64,000 nucleotides of DNA, from positions 1 through 64,000 of the forward strand of contig JASBTI010000034.1 in the NCBI GenBank assembly GCA_030148505.1, read 5' to 3'. Shown here piece after piece: positions 60,244 through 64,000 of the stretch (the stretch's first letter is position 1; each line of letters opens with the position of its first letter). This DNA comes from Rhodanobacter sp. (lineage in GTDB: Bacteria; Pseudomonadota; Gammaproteobacteria; Xanthomonadales; Rhodanobacteraceae). The position numbers and the translations under genes were made by a program. The notes under the pieces were generated by a model. The model saw only the letters and a list, made by a program, of their open reading frames with translations, was not told where the DNA came from and searched no databases.

Positions 60244-61467
60244 ATGCAGATCAAACCGATTCTCACCGCCCTGCGTCATCACAAGGCCGGCACCGTATTG
60301 ATCGCGGTGCAGATCGCGCTGACCCTGGCGATCGTCTGCAACGCGCTATTCATCATCCATCAGCGCGTAACCCAACTGTCCCAACCCAGTGGCCTCGACG
60401 AGGCGCACCTTATCCGGATCCAGAACCAGTGGGTGGGCAAAGCCGACGACAAGGCCTACGGCTCGTTGATGGCAACCGATCTGGCTACCTTGCGAAAGCT
60501 GCCCGGTGTCGCCGATGCCTATGCCACCAACTCGGTACCCTTGAGCGGCGGCGGCTGGTCGATGTCGCTGCGGCTCAAGGCTGATCAATCGGCACCGAGC
60601 GCGCAGACGGCCATCTATTTCTCCGACGACCACACACTCTCCACCCTGGGCCTGAAGTTGGTGGCAGGGCGCAACTTTCGCGCCGATGACATTCGCCCGA
60701 TGAGCGCCAAGGAAGATCTACTGCACCCGGCCGTGATCATCGTCACCCGGGCGTTGGCCGACAAGCTGTTTCCGACGTCCAGGGCCGTGGGGCAGACGGT
60801 CTACCTGGCCAACCATTTGAGCACCATCATCGGCGTGGTCGAACGCATGCAAACCCCCTGGGTGGGCATGAGCTGGGGCAGTGCCGCGTCGACACTGGTG
60901 CCATTCCGGCTGCTCACCGGTGGTACCAATTACGTGATCCGTACCCAGCCCGGGCAGCCCGACAGGGTGCGACGCAGCGCACCGGATGCCTTGTTTGCGC
61001 AAAACCGGATGCGGGTGATCCCCGACCAGCATGGGGTGGAGACGTTCCGGCAGATTCGCGCCGATGCCTATGCCAGCGATCGCGGCATGGCGATCCTGAT
61101 GGGGGTGATTTGTGTCGTGCTGCTGGCGATTACCGCCGCGGGTATTGTCGGACTGACCAGCTTCTGGGTCGGTCAGCGCCGCAAACAGATCGGTGTGCGG
61201 CGTGCACTCGGCGCCACCCGCGGCGACATTCTCAGTTACTTCCTCACCGAAAACCTGCTCATCGGCATGGGCGGGGTGTTGCTTGGTATCGCCCTGGCGA
61301 TCGGCCTGAACCTGTGGATGGTGACCCGCTTCGAGATGCAGCACCTGTCGCTGTGGTACGTGCTGGCCGGTGCCGTCGCGCTGCTGCTGCTCGGCCAGGG
61401 CGCGGTGCTGGCGCCGGCACTGCGCGCGTCGCGGGTGTCGCCGGTAGAAGCGACGAGGTCCGTGTGA
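60244..61467 (+). CDS. FtsX/MacB-like ABC permease (type B, copy 1)
   Basis: A 407-residue permease with an N-terminal helix (GTVLIAVQIALTLAIVCNA), a periplasmic MacB-PCD-like domain, and three C-terminal helices with LTSFWVGQRRKQIGVRRALGATR. It lacks the extra cysteines of type A. GAGGAG precedes the ATG, 17 bases after A1, so A1 and B1 are probably a heterodimer. The ORF track runs 197 codons further upstream in another gene's frame and is not real there. Confidence 0.88.
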   Translation: MQIKPILTALRHHKAGTVLIAVQIALTLAIVCNALFIIHQRVTQLSQPSGLDEAHLIRIQNQWVGKADDKAYGSLMATDLATLRKLPGVADAYATNSVPLSGGGWSMSLRLKADQSAPSAQTAIYFSDDHTLSTLGLKLVAGRNFRADDIRPMSAKEDLLHPAVIIVTRALADKLFPTSRAVGQTVYLANHLSTIIGVVERMQTPWVGMSWGSAASTLVPFRLLTGGTNYVIRTQPGQPDRVRRSAPDALFAQNRMRVIPDQHGVETFRQIRADAYASDRGMAILMGVICVVLLAITAAGIVGLTSFWVGQRRKQIGVRRALGATRGDILSYFLTENLLIGMGGVLLGIALAIGLNLWMVTRFEMQHLSLWYVLAGAVALLLLGQGAVLAPALRASRVSPVEATRSV

Positions 61468-61481
61468 CGAACAAGGAACCC

Positions 61482-61556
61482 GTAGGAGCGCACCCTGTGC
61501 GCGATTGCTCTTCGCGCAATGCAATCAAGAGCATCGCGCACAGGGTGCGCTCCTAC
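61482..61556. repeat. REP-like long hairpin between permease pairs
   Basis: The arms GTAGGAGCGCACCCTGTGCG and its reverse complement extend for 24 perfect bp. After a one-base bulge a further six bp pair (GCTCTT/AAGAGC), around a loop of about 14 bases. The 13-base head is the same as at 58781. It lies between the stop of B1 and the start of A2. Confidence 0.85.
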
Positions 61557-61594
61557 CGGATAGCGTCGGTTTTGTTGGTTGACGGGGGCATGTA

Positions 61595-62899
61595 ATGTTT
61601 GGCTATTACCTGGAACTGGCGCTGCGCAGCCTCAAACGCAACAAGGTGCTGACGACGTTGATGGTGCTGGCGCTGGCACTGGGCATCGGCGCCACCATCA
61701 CCACGCTGACCGTGCTGCGGCTGTTGTCGGGCGATCCGCTGCCGCAGAAGAGCGCGCGGTTGTTCTATCCGCAGGTCGATCCAAATTCGAAGCAGGGTTA
61801 CGTCGAGGGCCAAACCAAGCCGGACGCGCTCATGACGTATCCCGATGCGATGAACCTGCTGCGCGCCCACCGTGGCACGCATCAGGCGGCAATGGCGTTG
61901 ACTCAGGCCAAGATTCTGCCGAAAAAAGCCAACGCCAACCCGTTCTTCAGCGACGCGGTGATGACCACGGCGGATTTTTTCGCGATGTTCGATACGCCGT
62001 TCAAGTACGGCAGCGGTTGGACCGCGGCGGATGATGACAATCGCGCACAACTGGTAGTGATCGCCGGCTTTCTCAACGACAAGCTGTTCGGCGGTGCCAA
62101 TAGCGTGGGTCGAACGATCCACATTGACGATCACGATTACCGCATCGTCGGCGTACTGAAGAAGTGGGCGCCACAGCCGCGCTTCTACGCTGTGGACCTG
62201 GGCGGGCGTAGCTACGGTGATGGTGACGCGGTGTTCTTGCCGTTGCACACGGCGCGGTCGATGAAGATGCGGCCGCAGGACACCGAGTGCTATGCCGCAG
62301 TGCCGGACATCCTGAATCTGGAGACGGCACCGTGCGAGTGGCTGGGCGTCTGGGTCGAGCTGGATAGCGCCGCTGCCGTGGCCCGCTACAAGGCGTTCCT
62401 CGATGGTTACGCGAAACAGCAGGTGGCGCTGGGGCGGTTCCATCGCACCGACACCTCGCTGCTGAACCTGATGGGCTGGCTGCGACAGGAGCAGGTAGTG
62501 CCTGACGACGTGCGTCTGCAGGCTGGCCTGGCGTTCGGCTTCCTGCTGATCTGCGTGGTCAATACGGTGGGCCTACTGCTGGCCAAATGCCTGCGCCGTT
62601 CGCGCGAGATCGGCGTGCGTCGTGCGTTGGGTGCGACTCGCCGCGAGATCTTCACCCAGTTCATGGTCGAGGCAGGAATTGTGGGACTGGCGGGCGGCGT
62701 GCTCGGGCTGTTGTTCGCCGAACTGGGGCTGTTCGGCATCCGCCATCAACCTGCCGAGTACGCCAGCCTCGCGCATCTCGATCTATCGATGTTCGCATTC
62801 ACCTTCGTGGTGGCTCTGGTGGCCAGTCTCGTCGCCGGCATCCTGCCGGCCTGGCGCGCCAGCGTGCTGGCGCCCGCCCCCCAACTGAAAGCAGCCTGA
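61595..62899 (+). CDS. FtsX/MacB-like ABC permease (type A, copy 2)
   Basis: A 434-residue paralog of the gene at 58916. It starts MFGYYLELALRSLKRNKVL. It keeps the periplasmic cysteine pair (QDTECYAAV, TAPCEWLG) and the motif EIGVRRALGATRREIFTQF, and ends ILPAWRASVLAPAPQL. The two type A copies share the local layout throughout, with a REP directly upstream of both. No strong ribosome site is visible before ATG 61595 (GGGGGCATGTA). It probably pairs with B2. Confidence 0.88.
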   Translation: MFGYYLELALRSLKRNKVLTTLMVLALALGIGATITTLTVLRLLSGDPLPQKSARLFYPQVDPNSKQGYVEGQTKPDALMTYPDAMNLLRAHRGTHQAAMALTQAKILPKKANANPFFSDAVMTTADFFAMFDTPFKYGSGWTAADDDNRAQLVVIAGFLNDKLFGGANSVGRTIHIDDHDYRIVGVLKKWAPQPRFYAVDLGGRSYGDGDAVFLPLHTARSMKMRPQDTECYAAVPDILNLETAPCEWLGVWVELDSAAAVARYKAFLDGYAKQQVALGRFHRTDTSLLNLMGWLRQEQVVPDDVRLQAGLAFGFLLICVVNTVGLLLAKCLRRSREIGVRRALGATRREIFTQFMVEAGIVGLAGGVLGLLFAELGLFGIRHQPAEYASLAHLDLSMFAFTFVVALVASLVAGILPAWRASVLAPAPQLKAA

Positions 62900-62906
62900 G
62901 GTCATC

Positions 62907-64000
62907 ATGGCAATCCGATCGACCGAAATTCGTCCGATCCTGGCCAGTCTGCGCAAGCATCGCATTCCCGCGCTGTTGATCGTGCTGGAGATCGCACTGG
63001 CCTGCGCGGTGCTGTGCAACGCCGTCTTCATGATCAGCCAGCGGGTGAGCGACATCCAGCTGCCCAGCGCGATCGACCAGCAGGGGCTCGTCACAGTAAG
63101 CCTGCGTGGTACCGATGACAAGCTGGTCGGCAGCGACATCCCGCGCAATCTCGCCGCCTTGCGCGGAATTGCCGGGGTGCAGCAGGCGGCTGTCACCACC
63201 TCCCTGCCGTTGAGTCACAACAACTGGGGCTGGAGCTTCGGAGTGAGTCCGGATTCAGCCGTTGCCAACCGGAAAAATATCAATGTCTCGCTGTATTTCC
63301 TCGGCGAGGGGGGCGGCAAGGCGCTGGGCTTGCATGTGCTGCAGGGCCGTTTCTTCAACGCGGACGAATTTGCCGGCAGCAAGTTCGATACCGCAGCGCT
63401 GCCCGAGACCCATGTGGTGGTCATGACACGCACGGCGGCCAGCCGTTTCTGGCCCGGACAATCGGCGTTGGGCAAGACGATCTACTCCAAACCCTTTTAC
63501 TACACCGTCGTCGGCGTGGTCGACGACGTGCTGCGACCCAACGTGTATACCCAGAACACCAGCAAGTCGTATGACGCCATCTATTTCCCGATGAGCGCCG
63601 CCGGCAGCAAGGGCGCTTTCAGCTATTACATCCTGCGTGGTGCGCCGAAGGACCGCGACCGGATCATGCGCGAGGCCGAGCAGAAGCTGGCCGAGCTCAA
63701 TCCCGGTGCGGTGGCCAAGGGCAAGATCTACATGGATATCCGCAACGATTATTTCGCCGACATGCGCTCCATGGCCTGGATGCTGGTACTGGTTTGCGCG
63801 GTGATGTTGGCGGTGACTGCCTTCGGCATTGTCGGCCTGACCAGTTTCTGGGTCGGTCAGCGGCGCCGGCAGATCGGTATCCGTCGTGCCGTCGGCGCCA
63901 CGCGCGGGCAGATTCTTGGCTATTTCCGTACCGAAAATTTCCTGCTCAGCACGGCCGGCGTGTTGATCGGCATGCTGCTGGCGTTCGGCATCAACCTCTA
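62907..64000 (+). CDS. FtsX/MacB-like ABC permease (type B, copy 2), 3' end outside window
   Basis: 364 codons are present, starting MAIRSTEIRPILASLRKHR seven bases after the A2 stop, with GAGG before the ATG. There is an N-terminal helix (ALLIVLEIALACAVLCNAVF), a periplasmic domain with an aromatic-rich segment (HNNWGWSFGV), then the helix with LTSFWVGQRRRQIGIRRAVG, close to B1. The last helix or two lie beyond the window. It completes the A-B-A-B series. Confidence 0.88.
   Translation, partial: MAIRSTEIRPILASLRKHRIPALLIVLEIALACAVLCNAVFMISQRVSDIQLPSAIDQQGLVTVSLRGTDDKLVGSDIPRNLAALRGIAGVQQAAVTTSLPLSHNNWGWSFGVSPDSAVANRKNINVSLYFLGEGGGKALGLHVLQGRFFNADEFAGSKFDTAALPETHVVVMTRTAASRFWPGQSALGKTIYSKPFYYTVVGVVDDVLRPNVYTQNTSKSYDAIYFPMSAAGSKGAFSYYILRGAPKDRDRIMREAEQKLAELNPGAVAKGKIYMDIRNDYFADMRSMAWMLVLVCAVMLAVTAFGIVGLTSFWVGQRRRQIGIRRAVGATRGQILGYFRTENFLLSTAGVLIGMLLAFGINL

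Noticed and set aside
59653-61467. 604-codon ORF covering permease B1 with a long N-terminal extension
   Set aside because: The first 197 codons lie inside A1 in another frame; the real start ATG 60244 has GAGGAG.

Overview
The window looks like chromosomal DNA of a high-GC gammaproteobacterium of the Xanthomonadales, most likely the Rhodanobacteraceae (Rhodanobacter/Dyella-like). This is an inference from three things: the expansion of TonB-dependent receptors (TBDRs), the lipoyl-domain-bearing E3 encoded beside E2 (aceF-lpdA) away from aceE, and several small families common in that group (DUF2884, DUF6491, DUF2845, DUF1704). No rRNA, tRNA, CRISPR array, insertion sequence or phage gene was recognised.

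Layout. 0-3 kb: the 3' end of sppA, a small lipoprotein, an SDR oxidoreductase and a DegV-family protein. 3.6-24.7 kb: the accessory region, with three TBDRs and six cytoplasmic TPR-sulfotransferases in three modules. Module 1 is TBDR1 followed by ST-A. Module 2 is ST-C/ST-B diverging from the Oar-like TBDR2. Module 3 is ST-F/ST-E/ST-D diverging from the Oar-like TBDR3. TBDR2 and TBDR3 share a nearly identical TTGACT element about 250 bp upstream of their start codons, and TBDR1 has a TTGACA element at a similar distance. The arrangement suggests a duplicated receptor/sulfation system of unknown substrate.

24.8-46 kb: mostly housekeeping. It holds a glutaredoxin/IscA-like/rhodanese fusion, an SDR, an LpxH-like metallophosphatase, an SGNH hydrolase, rsgA, a DUF1704 (MATCAP-like) metalloprotease, malic enzyme maeB and aceE. 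Next come a YqjD/DUF883 protein, lipoproteins (one DUF6491 gene with a frameshifted paralogous pseudogene beside it), a zinc alcohol dehydrogenase, a universal stress protein, small envelope proteins and an MscS channel.

46-56.5 kb: an ABC permease fused to an M1-peptidase-like domain with its ATPase, divergent from aceF, a second mscS and lpdA, followed by an aldo/keto reductase. aceE (33.5 kb) with aceF and lpdA would supply a complete pyruvate dehydrogenase complex.

56.5-64 kb: a probable sigma-54-controlled MacAB-like export operon: membrane-fusion protein, ATPase, then FtsX-like permeases in the order A1-B1-A2-B2. B2 runs off the end. REP-like inverted repeats sit in front of each A-type permease.
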